The notes beneath the pieces are model-generated. The model searched no databases. It saw only the letters and a list, made by a program, of their open reading frames with translations, and had not been told where the DNA came from. Shown in pieces: positions 1 to 7,925 of a stretch of DNA of 64,000 nt. Source of the DNA: an uncultured Lachnospiraceae bacterium (GTDB lineage Bacteria > Bacillota > Clostridia > Lachnospirales > Lachnospiraceae); assembly GCA_934320895.1 (NCBI GenBank), contig CAKRFY010000012.1, positions 1 through 64,000 on the forward strand, given 5' to 3'. The first letter of the stretch is position 1, and each line of letters starts with the position of its first letter. Made by a program: the position numbers and the translations under genes.

Positions 1-1
1 G

Positions 2-115
2 GTTGTCTGTATGGATGAAAAGCCATACCAGCTTTTAGACAACGTAAGGGAACCATTGCCTGCCCGGCCAGGCGATAATTAGAAATTTGATTCTGAATAA
101 GTCATTCCCGTAATG
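2..115 (+). pseudogene. IS630-family transposase remnant (5'-truncated by window edge)
   Basis: The first 79 bases read in frame as a peptide containing VVCMDEKPYQLL and then REPLPARPGDN before a TAG stop. The CMDE segment with the following QLL and P-rich stretch is the typical second-Asp region of IS630-family DDE transposases. After the stop the same frame continues with KFDSE and a second stop, which matches the family's DSEY-type continuation, so at least two nonsense changes have accumulated. The catalytic third acid and the C-terminus are not recognisable downstream. The element lies outside the window to the left. I see this as a dead insertion sequence; homology is recognised from memory and not aligned. 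Confidence 0.7.
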
Positions 116-611
116 TCAAATGTCTCTTTTTTCATAGGTCATCCTCGCTTTCCTGTGGTTTTTATATACCCCCGTGAGGTATTTGTAAATCGTAAGTTAT
201 CACATTGATATGGCTATGTCAAGGTATATGAATTAGTTATTTCCATTTGGGATAATTTTATTTCTAAAAGGGATAATACTTAAGAATGATTTCAAAATAA
301 AAAAATTTCCCATGATATGCACCTCTTTTAGTATATATCATAGGAAATTTATGTTTATCTTATATTTGAGTTTTGTTTCAGAATTGTTAATTCTTGCGTA
401 TTTTCTTACACACTAACATGCATATTAACTTGCGTACTTTCTTTCTCAATTATACACAAATTCTCAGAATATTAAAACCACAGAACCTTGATTATCCGCC
501 ATATGATAATTATAGCTATCAAATAATACCACTTTTATATCAAATCCTCTTTTTATAACAGTTCAGTCTTTCATTTGTTACATTCATAAACCCGCAAGCT
601 CGAAATCAAAT
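116..611. other. AT-rich gene-free stretch
   Basis: No convincing gene is seen here on either strand. It separates the transposase remnant from the 3' end of the MATE gene and probably contains decayed insertion-sequence DNA. The only clear structure is the inverted repeat at 303-350. A short imperfect dyad (ATACC, 7 nt, GGTAT) at about 166-182 resembles a small repressor site but has no gene beside it. Confidence 0.5.
303..350 (-). terminator. 16-bp inverted repeat, likely terminator for the MATE transcript
   Basis: AAATTTCC plus CATGATAT at the left is matched at the right by ATATCATA plus GGAAATTT, giving a 16-bp stem with one mismatch that becomes a G-U pair when read on the minus strand. 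On that strand the stem is followed by a T-rich tract. It lies about 260 bp beyond the MATE stop codon, far for a terminator, so a decayed repeat element is an alternative. Confidence 0.45.
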
Positions 612-1967
612 TCAACTCTGCGACTGAACAACAGTCTCTTTTTTACTTATATAAATAAAAAATATAACATTCAAAACAATTCCGACAACCGTTGATGTAG
701 GTGCTGCAAGTCCGATATTTGTAAGGCTTGCATTAGGCTGGATACTCATGACATACGCCATCGGCAGACGCACCAGAAGTGTCTGTGTAAGTCCCTGGAT
801 CATTACCCATAATGTTTTATTATTTCCATTAAAATAACCTATCATGCTGAACAATACTGCTGTCACTATGGTTTCCGGTGCAAATCCTTTCAAATATTCA
901 AATCCCTTTTGTATAACCGCGGCATCATTTGAAAAGCATCCGGCAAGGACATCACCCCTAAACATTACTATACAAAATACAACACATCCAAATGCAACAC
1001 CGACTCCAATTCCTGTAAACATCGCCTGTCTTGCTCTCTTTTTGTTTCCTGCACCGACATTCTGCGATACGAAAGAAGCCATTGACTGCATAAGCGAGCT
1101 TGGAATCAACATTGCAAAGTTTACTATCTTACAGGCAACCCCATATCCCGATGATGCCTCAAGACCAAGCCTGTTTACAAAAGCACAGAGTGCCAGAAAT
1201 GAAAGCTGTGTCAAAAACTCCTGCAACGCAAGCGGCAGACCGATCTCAAGAAATTTACGACACTGTTTGTTTAATCCAAAATCTGATTTTGATATTGAAA
1301 ATGGAAGTTTTTTCTTGACAAGCATCACAATCGCGCATACAACGCTGACAGCCTGAGCAAGAACTGTTGCAAGTGCTGCACCCGCCGCATCCATATGAAG
1401 TCCTGCTACTAATACCAAATCACCAAAAATGTTTACAATACAAGCAACAAGCACAAATATCAATGGTGACTTGCTGTCCCCAAGTCCCCTAAAGATAGCC
1501 GAAAGCAGATTGTAGGCAACAATAAAGAAAATTCCGCTTCCACAGATACGGACATAAACCGTTGTGAGACTGACAGCTTCTTTCGGTGCCTGCATAAGAA
1601 CCGAAATAGGTCTTGCAAAGCATACCATAAGAATAAACAATCCTATCGATATTATTGTAAACACAACAGCAGCTCCGCCAAGTACCTCACCAATCTGCTG
1701 TGTTTTCTTCTCACCAATATATCTTGCTATAAGAACCGTGATGCCCATAGCAAACTGCGTGACCACAAATGTCACAAGATTAAGCACCTGACTTCCTGTT
1801 GAAACCGCCGAAAGTCCCGCTGTCGATCCAAATCTTCCAACAACCAGAAGGTCTACTGCACCGTAAGCTGCCTGCAAAACAAGTGCTCCTAAAATCGGAA
1901 GCATAAACCAGAACAATTTTTTTAATATACTTCCATGCGTAAAATCTGTTTTATCATTACTAATCAA
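612..1967 (-). CDS. MATE family multidrug/Na+ efflux transporter
   Basis: This is a membrane antiporter of the multidrug and toxic compound extrusion family, expected to export cationic drugs in exchange for Na+ or H+. The 451-residue length and about twelve hydrophobic segments, in two similar halves, fit the NorM/DinF-type family; segments such as PLALQEFLTQLS and the early LPILGALVLQAAYGAVD are typical. I place the start at a TTG (first base 1967) because GAGAGGAG lies 8 nt upstream; a longer frame exists but would run 50 nt into marR without a ribosome site. The start overlaps the last codons of the upstream MarR gene, so the two are translationally coupled, and the substrate is probably what the regulator senses. 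Confidence 0.9.
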   Translation of the reverse strand: MISNDKTDFTHGSILKKLFWFMLPILGALVLQAAYGAVDLLVVGRFGSTAGLSAVSTGSQVLNLVTFVVTQFAMGITVLIARYIGEKKTQQIGEVLGGAAVVFTIISIGLFILMVCFARPISVLMQAPKEAVSLTTVYVRICGSGIFFIVAYNLLSAIFRGLGDSKSPLIFVLVACIVNIFGDLVLVAGLHMDAAGAALATVLAQAVSVVCAIVMLVKKKLPFSISKSDFGLNKQCRKFLEIGLPLALQEFLTQLSFLALCAFVNRLGLEASSGYGVACKIVNFAMLIPSSLMQSMASFVSQNVGAGNKKRARQAMFTGIGVGVAFGCVVFCIVMFRGDVLAGCFSNDAAVIQKGFEYLKGFAPETIVTAVLFSMIGYFNGNNKTLWVMIQGLTQTLLVRLPMAYVMSIQPNASLTNIGLAAPTSTVVGIVLNVIFFIYISKKETVVQSQS

Positions 1968-2409
1968 TCGTAACACTCCTCTCTGACATAACTTTGTAAA
2001 GTTTTTCAATAGTCCTTATCGTGCATTCCACATCTTCGTCTGAAATATCCTCAAGAAGCGGAAGTAATCTATTAAAATACTGATCACTATATACCTGCAA
2101 CATATGTCTTCCCTCATCTGTAACAGTAATATAAGTAACACGACCATCACTCTCAGAAGTCTGTTTGTGAAGATAACCTTTTGTCTCCATCTCTTTTACA
2201 GTGCGTGTCACACCCGGACGCGGAATATCAAGTGCATCACTTATATCTGATACCTTTACACTTACACCCTGTTGTCCCAATGACTCAACTACATCCAAAT
2301 AGTGGATATATGACGGTGTAACCCCCTTTGGAAGTGAAGGAAGTAAATCTCTTGACCGCTTTGCCAGATAGCACGCATCAAATATTGCTTTTATCTTTTC
2401 GATAGTCAT
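1960..2409 (-). CDS. MarR family transcriptional regulator
   Basis: A 149-residue winged-helix repressor of the MarR family, acting as a dimer on DNA. The recognition region reads VSDISDALDIPRPGVTRTVKEME, followed by a wing segment ending in SDGRVTYITVTDEG, which is the classic MarR D-x-R-x-x-x-x-x-L/V-T-x-x-G signature. The start is set at the second Met (2409), preceded by AAAGAAGG at good spacing; a longer frame of 160 residues has no ribosome site. It is the first gene of a two-gene operon with the MATE transporter, overlapping it by 8 nt. A dyad over its own -10 region suggests autoregulation with release by a transported compound. Confidence 0.92.
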   Translation of the reverse strand: MTIEKIKAIFDACYLAKRSRDLLPSLPKGVTPSYIHYLDVVESLGQQGVSVKVSDISDALDIPRPGVTRTVKEMETKGYLHKQTSESDGRVTYITVTDEGRHMLQVYSDQYFNRLLPLLEDISDEDVECTIRTIEKLYKVMSERSVTID

Positions 2410-2539
2410 GATAAACCTTCTTTCCTTGCTTTTTGAACACATCCATAGCGGAATTTTTAATTATCGTTCATCCACAGATTTTTTCCCGCTGTAATGCTAT
2501 GTATTTATTTAAAATAACAAAGCCAATATAATTACCTTT

Positions 2540-2585
2540 GTTAATTATCATAGATAACTATATTAACTTTTTCTTGTTTTGTCAA
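2540..2585 (-). promoter_or_regulatory. Promoter and candidate MarR operator for the marR-MATE operon
   Basis: On the minus strand TTGACA (2580-2585), a 17-nt spacer and TATAGT (2557-2562) form a good sigma-A promoter. A dyad, GTTAAT at 2540-2545 with ATTAAC at 2562-2567 and inner TTATC/GATAA arms around 3 nt, covers the -10 box and the start point. Its position would let the regulator block its own promoter. The operator role is inferred from geometry. Confidence 0.6.
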
Positions 2586-2684
2586 TACATTTTTTATTTC
2601 TTTCCCAAATTCACGCGTTAGCACATTTATTCAACAGCTAATAATGATATCCGATATAAAAGCAAAAAGAGGATGATTATACTT

Positions 2685-4029
2685 TCACCCTCTCTTAATC
2701 CTAGATGCCTGTTTATCTCTATACATCGCCTGATCTGCCTGCTCATACGCTTCTTTAAACGAAATGTTTTCGTTTTCAATTGTATAACTTCCAAACGACA
2801 CACTAAGCGTTAATTTATCATCACTCTTTTCAACAAGACGTTCTGCTATCGTATCAAAATCCATAAAATCTAAAAGAAGCTGTCTGTATTTTGGTGCAAC
2901 ATACTTGTGACATATACAAGAAAAAACGTTCCGAGGTGTTTTCTCCTCATCTATCAATTTGTTCATAAAAGGCGAAGTGTTTATATTCTCCAATTTCATA
3001 TCATCCAAATGCAGTAACATAATAGAAGAATAATGAGTGCTTATCGCATTTATGATGCCAAGCTGTTTTTGCATTTTTTTAAGATTCGCCTTATCAAAAT
3101 GCCTTTGAATTGAGAGCAGTATAAGACAGATAATAAGTATGGTATTTTCTTAAGCATAACATTACCGATAAAACTCTTTTTAGGATATTTTATCAGATTT
3201 TTTATGTATTTCTTTTCTAAAACTTTCTTCCATAAGTCATACAGATTTTTATTATCCATGTTTGCCTGTGATACAATATTTAATTTATTATCAGTTACGA
3301 TAATTCCTCCTATATGCTCAGTACGGATAAAGTCATTTAAAAAATCACTATTATCCAAAGACTTCCTGTCTATAAATTCACGAAGTCCCTTTGCATCGTC
3401 CAATAAAGACTGTAGACTTCTTGAAGAAATTCCTCGGTTATAATTATCAAATTTTTCACACTGTGTCTGGAGAAATTCCTCATTACAGGCAAGTCCATCT
3501 GCATATCACTTTACAAAAGCAGTCTGTGCCAGCATAAATGTACTGCATGAATAAACTTTCACACCAGGATATAAACTATTAAGAAGAAGTTCCTCCGATT
3601 TTGAATCTGCCTGCACTGCAATCCCACCGGTGCTTTTATAGCTTTCAAGGGCTTTATCAGGACTTTTTGAACCAACAAGTATCTTCAACTTACTTTCCAT
3701 ATATGTATCCGTCCATAAACAGTCAACTTTGCCACTATTTAAGAACTCATCTCTTTCACCCCACGGTACTTCCACAAAAGATGGTCTATAGCCAGCCATA
3801 TTACATGCTTTTTTGCTATCTCCGCATCTATTCCTATATAATCTCCATTTTCATTCATGTAAAAATACGGCTTTAGCATGTTGACGCCTATTTTTAATTC
3901 AGGCAGCTGCGAATCATCAACTGCCTTTTGTTGCTCTTTTTCAGATTGTTTATTACAGGCACATAAAAAACATCCCATAATTATAAGCAGTAATGTCAAC
4001 ATTGCCTTTTTAAACTTCTTTAATTTCAT
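2685..4029 (-). pseudogene. Degraded lipoprotein-like solute-binding/sensor/GGDEF gene
   Basis: Reading down the minus strand from 4029, a lipoprotein signal (LCAC lipobox) leads into a periplasmic solute-binding domain of SBP family 3 (LPELKIGVNMLKPYFY). The frame breaks in a short A tract at 3809-3814, where one lost base would explain the shift, and continues in another frame as GYRPSFVEVPWGERDEF. A TGA at 3506-3508 interrupts AFVK-x-YADGLAC. A third stretch (about 3130-3505) encodes the rest of the extracellular sensor, then a further frameshift leads to 2685-3074, where a PAS-like piece joins directly to the tail of a GGDEF domain (SVSFGSY, then ADQAMYRDK). The GGDEF catalytic loop is absent. 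The parent was a membrane sensor cyclase; at least four lesions make it a pseudogene. Confidence 0.8.
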
Positions 4030-4043
4030 TTCTAACTCCTATT

Positions 4044-4568
4044 TTATGCCCTAACAAATGATTGCGATAATTTTTTCTTAATATCCCTCAATTCATTATC
4101 CTCAAAACATCTCTCAGGCAGTATAAACGCCTGCATTGCACCGTAAAATATGTAGATATAACCTCTCTCCTCATAAACACTAACAATATCATTATACTTA
4201 ACTACAGTCTTATCCTGTCCGCAAGTCTCAATGATATTATCATCCAAAAACTCAATCACAGCCTTATCATGATAAGGAAGTTTTCCATCACTTTTCATTT
4301 TCATGATATTCTTCTTGATATTCCTACGCATCATAAAAGGCACGAAAAACCACCATAAAACAGCTGCTAAAACTGCAATACCAGTCACTTTCAGTATAAG
4401 CCCTGTTTCAATATTGATAATAAGCAATGCCAAAACAAAAACAAACATAGCAACCGGAAAAGAAATTCTTGTAGCTAAAAGAGAATACTTTCCAATTTTT
4501 GAATGTTTCAAATATGAATAATTAAATTCGATATAATCGTTGTCATTTAAATTAATGTTATACTTCAT
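4044..4568 (-). CDS. YcxB-like membrane protein
   Basis: A 174-residue protein with two adjacent transmembrane segments (about residues 33-52 and 58-75) and a C-terminal cytoplasmic beta-rich domain. The tail, IVSVYEERGYIYIFYGAMQAFILPERCF, is the recurring YcxB-like C-terminal motif in which a conserved Tyr-x-x-x-x-x-x-Phe-x-x-Pro-x-x-x-Phe pattern closes a PH-like fold. No enzymatic role is known for this family. The ribosome site AAGGAG precedes the ATG. It lies between the pseudogene and the NhaC antiporter in the same direction, with only 40 nt to the latter's stop, so it may be the last functional gene of that transcript. Confidence 0.75.
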   Translation of the reverse strand: MKYNINLNDNDYIEFNYSYLKHSKIGKYSLLATRISFPVAMFVFVLALLIINIETGLILKVTGIAVLAAVLWWFFVPFMMRRNIKKNIMKMKSDGKLPYHDKAVIEFLDDNIIETCGQDKTVVKYNDIVSVYEERGYIYIFYGAMQAFILPERCFEDNELRDIKKKLSQSFVRA

Positions 4569-4608
4569 AAAAATCTCCTTGCCTTCGTTTTTTAATATCT
4601 ACATTAAC

Positions 4609-5913
4609 TCACCGATTTTTTACCCCAATCCAAATTAAAGAACTTATCAGCAGAAAAAACGGATAAAACATATAAGGAATAATGTCAAATGCCGAAATAC
4701 TTTTTCCAAGTTCAGTAACTGCCGATATTGCAACAAGCATCTGTGCCCCGTAAGGCAAAATCCCCTGTGTTATGCAGGAAAATGTATCCAGCAGTGATGC
4801 CGTTTTTTTCGGTGTGATCTCATATGTCTGTGCCATTTCTTTTGCGATAGGATTCGCCATAACGATAGCCACTGTATTATTGGCAGTCGCTATATCCATA
4901 GCACCAACTAAAATTCCCATGCCAAGCTGTCCACCTCGTTTTCCTTTAAATATATGTCGTATTCCACCTAAAAGAGCATCAAACCCACCATATGAACGAA
5001 TCAATGCACACAATGCAGCTACAAGTATTGCTACAATGCATGTTTCAAACATACCAGATACACCATTTCCCATATTTGTAACAAGCTCAACAGCAGAAGT
5101 CTGTCCTGTAATCAGCATTATAAATGCTCCTGATACGATACCCGTCAGCAATACAAGAAACACATTCCAGCCAATTATACCACCTATCAGCACAAGCACA
5201 TATGGTATTATCTGTATCAGATTATAATTATGATGTACACTTCCGTCAATCACCGTATTCCATGATAAAAAACCAACCAAAATAACCGCTACCACAGCTG
5301 CCGGAAATGCGATCCAAAAATTTTGTCTGAATTTATCTTTCATTGCACAACCCTGGCCATTACAAGCTGCAATAGTCGTGTCTGAAATAAATGACAAATT
5401 GTCTCCAAACATGGAACCTCCCATTACCGTAGCCACACAAAGCGGTACAGAAAAGCCTGACGCGTCCGCAACTGCAACTGCAATCGGTGTTATCAGTGTT
5501 ATCGTGCCAACAGAAGTTCCCATTGCGACAGACACAAAACATGCTACAATAAAAAGAACAATGACTGCAAATCTTGCAGGAATCAACTGTAACATAAAAT
5601 ATGCAACACTCTCCGCACTGTTTCGCCCTACAACACCTACAAACACGCCGGCTGTCAGAAATATAAGCAGCATTGTTATTATATTTTTATCTGCCATCCC
5701 CTGTGCCATAATATCTAACTTTTCATCAAAAGATACATCCCTGTTTTGCAGACAGGCAGTCAGAATCGCCACCAAAAAAGCTACAATTATCGGAATATTA
5801 TAAAAGCCCATTGGAATCTTCATAATATATTCAAATACGATTCCTAGCCCCAAATATAATACCAAAAATACAAAAATAGGCAAAAGTGCCACCAGATTTG
5901 CTTTTCTTTTCAT
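4609..5913 (-). CDS. NhaC family Na+/H+ antiporter
   Basis: A 434-residue polytopic membrane protein that exchanges Na+ (or, in some members, an organic acid pair such as malate/lactate) for protons. The diagnostic segment MGGSMFGDNLSFISDTTIAA, conserved in NhaC-type antiporters, is present, as is the later TANNTVAIVMANPIAKEMA and LDTFSCITQGILPYGAQ. About eleven hydrophobic stretches are visible, and the length is slightly below the usual 440-480. GAGGA precedes the ATG. A sigma-A promoter is placed at 6000-6028. The exact substrate cannot be read from sequence, as the family includes Na+/H+ and amino-acid or organic-acid exchangers. Confidence 0.88.
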   Translation of the reverse strand: MKRKANLVALLPIFVFLVLYLGLGIVFEYIMKIPMGFYNIPIIVAFLVAILTACLQNRDVSFDEKLDIMAQGMADKNIITMLLIFLTAGVFVGVVGRNSAESVAYFMLQLIPARFAVIVLFIVACFVSVAMGTSVGTITLITPIAVAVADASGFSVPLCVATVMGGSMFGDNLSFISDTTIAACNGQGCAMKDKFRQNFWIAFPAAVVAVILVGFLSWNTVIDGSVHHNYNLIQIIPYVLVLIGGIIGWNVFLVLLTGIVSGAFIMLITGQTSAVELVTNMGNGVSGMFETCIVAILVAALCALIRSYGGFDALLGGIRHIFKGKRGGQLGMGILVGAMDIATANNTVAIVMANPIAKEMAQTYEITPKKTASLLDTFSCITQGILPYGAQMLVAISAVTELGKSISAFDIIPYMFYPFFLLISSLIWIGVKNR

Positions 5914-5999
5914 GTTTTATCCTCATTTCTAAATGTATTGTGAACTACATGCGAAGTCAAAACTTCGATACTTATTGTTCAAATATTTCCGTGTTTTAT

Positions 6000-6028
6000 A
6001 TTTAACTATTTTTAGGTTGTTCTGTCAA
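6000..6028 (-). promoter_or_regulatory. Sigma-A promoter for the NhaC gene
   Basis: Minus-strand TTGACA (6023-6028), 17-nt spacer, TTAAAT (6000-6005), about 90 nt upstream of the start codon. A 6-bp hairpin (CGAAGT/ACTTCG, about 5952-5968) lies in the leader. Confidence 0.5.
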
Positions 6029-6148
6029 GGATGCGATAATTTCTAATAATAAAATATTTATTGGCAATTCAATCTTCATTTCTGCAAACCTCATTACAAA
6101 ATGACAACTAAAATCTCAAAATCATTCCCCACAAAGTTTCCTAATCAA

Positions 6149-6176
6149 TTGCCATTTTCATTTTTTTGTGTATATT
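6149..6176 (+). promoter_or_regulatory. Promoter for the Rpn-type gene
   Basis: TTGCCA (6149-6154), a 16-nt spacer and TATATT (6171-6176) lie 33 nt upstream of the TTG start. Confidence 0.4.
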
Positions 6177-6209
6177 ATTACTAAACAAATATACGGAAGG
6201 AGGTCAATT

Positions 6210-6887
6210 TTGAATACAGAACTTAAAAATTCAATTACTGCTACTAATAAAGAAGCTCAGTATGATGCAAGTGCTAAAAGACTGCTCGGTCAAAAAATCA
6301 TCCTTGCACATATATTATCAAAAACAATTCCTGAATTTATGGGCATGAAACCTTCGGATATTGTCTCCTTCATAGAAGGCGAACCATATATTAGCACAGT
6401 TCCTGTTGACCCCGGACTTACAAAAGATGACCTGATCTCCAAACACAACTGGCACGGAAACCTTGACCTGCTAAATATAATCATGGTAGGAATTTCAAAT
6501 AATCTTCCACCACACGATGACACTTACGAAATGCACCGTCTTTTAAGTGCATTGCTTTCAATAGATTTATCAGTAAATGAAAAATTAGACATTATAGGGA
6601 ATGAATATGATATTCCTATGGAAAATAATTTAAGAGAGGATGTGAATGTTATGTGCAACTTAAGTCAGGGTATAAAAGAAGTGGGCATTGCAATTGGCGA
6701 GGCACGTGGTAAAGCCATCGGCAAGGCTGAGGGCAGGGCTGAGGGCGAGGCAACTGCTGAAGCAAAAATAGTGATAAACATGCATAATAACGGACTCGCT
6801 CCCGAACAGATAGCTACTTTTACCAACAAAGATATCGATGATGTTAAAGCTATTATATCCGGCAATATTCCAGCTCTCGCAAAATAA
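6210..6887 (+). CDS. Rpn/PD-(D/E)XK transposase-like protein lacking the nuclease core
   Basis: A 225-residue member of the Lachnospiraceae family of Rpn-like (recombination-promoting nuclease, PD-(D/E)XK) proteins. The start is a TTG preceded by GGAAGGAGG. The N-terminus (YDASAKRLLGQKIILAHIL, then SFIEGEPYIS) and the C-terminal half (NLDLLNIIMVGIS, LSALLS, NEYDIPME, a Gly-x-Ala repeat GEARGKAIGKAEG, then a small helical tail) match what I know of the family. In full-length members roughly 100-130 residues separate PGLT from KDDL, carrying the catalytic Asp and the NVEAQKDE-type motif; here the two are fused (PVDPGLTKDDLISKHNW). The frame is kept, so this may be a core-deleted, inactive derivative. 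The family comparison is from memory. Confidence 0.7.
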   Translation: MNTELKNSITATNKEAQYDASAKRLLGQKIILAHILSKTIPEFMGMKPSDIVSFIEGEPYISTVPVDPGLTKDDLISKHNWHGNLDLLNIIMVGISNNLPPHDDTYEMHRLLSALLSIDLSVNEKLDIIGNEYDIPMENNLREDVNVMCNLSQGIKEVGIAIGEARGKAIGKAEGRAEGEATAEAKIVINMHNNGLAPEQIATFTNKDIDDVKAIISGNIPALAK

Positions 6888-6918
6888 TAAAGGTAATAAC
6901 CCAATACCCTAATTAAAA

Positions 6919-6979
6919 AAACTGTGGACTTGATTATCTTTTAAAAATCTTAAAGGATAACAATCCACAGTTATTTTTT
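6919..6979 (+). terminator. Rho-independent terminator of the Rpn-type gene
   Basis: AACTGTGGA (6920-6928) pairs with TCCACAGTT (6964-6972) and an inner TTATC/GATAA extension, followed by ATTTTTTA. An A-run on the left side would also make it work on the other strand. Confidence 0.85.
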
Positions 6980-7071
6980 ACAGCATAAAACTAATTTACT
7001 GCATCATTAATGTTTTTTCAAATAACTCGTATAAATTTTCAAAGCAGATAATTCCACCACAAAAACTACTT

Positions 7072-7752
7072 CTACTTAGACGGAATCCTACTTGCAATCC
7101 TTCCCGCAAAATCATTAAAGTTCTGCGTCTGGAGTATAACTTTCCCTGGTCCTACAAGTCTTGTAAGAAAAAGTCCCTCGCCGCCAAGGAATATGTTCTT
7201 AAGACCTTTTACTGTCTCAATCTCATATGTTACAGTCTTCTCAAAGCCGACCACATTACCAGTATCAACTTTTATAACTTCACCTGGTGCAAGTTCTTTG
7301 ATAACCTTATCACCATCAATTTCAAGAAATACCATACCTGTTCCAGTGATGTCCTGAAGTATAAACCCTTCACCTCCAAAGAAACCTGACGAAAATCTCT
7401 TTGTAAATGCAACTGACAAATCTACTGTAGGCTCAGCACAAAGAAATGCCCCTTTCTGGCAGATAAATCCACCTGTCTCTCCGATATTTATCGGAAGAAC
7501 CTCACCTGCAACTGTTGATGCAAATGCTATCTCTGCTCCTGCTTTAGTTGCTGTATATGTTGCCATAAATAATGATTCACCTGCAAACATACGACCAACG
7601 CCTTTTAAAAGACCGCCCTTCGTATTTGTGTCCATCTTAATTCCCTCTGTCATCCATGCCATACCTCCTGATTGTGTGTACATGGACTCCCCTGGTGAAT
7701 CAAAAAGCACCTCCACTGCTGGCATTGTGTTTCCTACTAATCTGTATTGCAT
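7072..7752 (-). CDS. AIM24/TIGR00266 family protein
   Basis: A 226-residue protein of the widespread TIGR00266 family (AIM24-like beta-solenoid fold). The N-terminal MQYRLVGNTMPAVEVLFDSPGESMYTQSG, the central FFGGEGFILQDITGTGMVFLEIDG and the late FLGGEGLFLTRLVGPGKVILQTQ are family landmarks, and the length is normal. It has no signal peptide or transmembrane helix and is probably cytosolic. No biochemical role is established for bacterial members. GAGGGAG precedes the start. It is a single gene with terminators on both sides (7853-7897 upstream for the neighbour and 6919-6979 downstream). Confidence 0.9.
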   Translation of the reverse strand: MQYRLVGNTMPAVEVLFDSPGESMYTQSGGMAWMTEGIKMDTNTKGGLLKGVGRMFAGESLFMATYTATKAGAEIAFASTVAGEVLPINIGETGGFICQKGAFLCAEPTVDLSVAFTKRFSSGFFGGEGFILQDITGTGMVFLEIDGDKVIKELAPGEVIKVDTGNVVGFEKTVTYEIETVKGLKNIFLGGEGLFLTRLVGPGKVILQTQNFNDFAGRIASRIPSK

Positions 7753-7852
7753 AACTCCCTCTCTTTCCGCACTCTAAGTGCACAATAACTATTTTTTTCA
7801 ACCAACTTCTTTATTATATTAGCAGATATTGGAAATTATGAAAAGAAAAAAA

Positions 7853-7897
7853 TAACTGTTGCTACTGAACATACATAATGTGCAGTAACAACAGTTA
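7853..7897 (-). terminator. Rho-independent terminator of the LytM-domain gene
   Basis: Read on the minus strand, AACTGTTGTTACTG and CAGTAGCAACAGTT form a near-perfect 14-bp stem followed by ATTTTTTTCTTTT. Confidence 0.9.
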
Positions 7898-7925
7898 CAA
7901 ATATAATCATATCTAAGAATTTCAT

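Noticed and set aside
844..1356. Plus-strand open frame of 170 codons over the MATE gene
   Set aside because: It is the reverse complement shadow of a well-supported transporter, has no ribosome site and its protein shows no family features.
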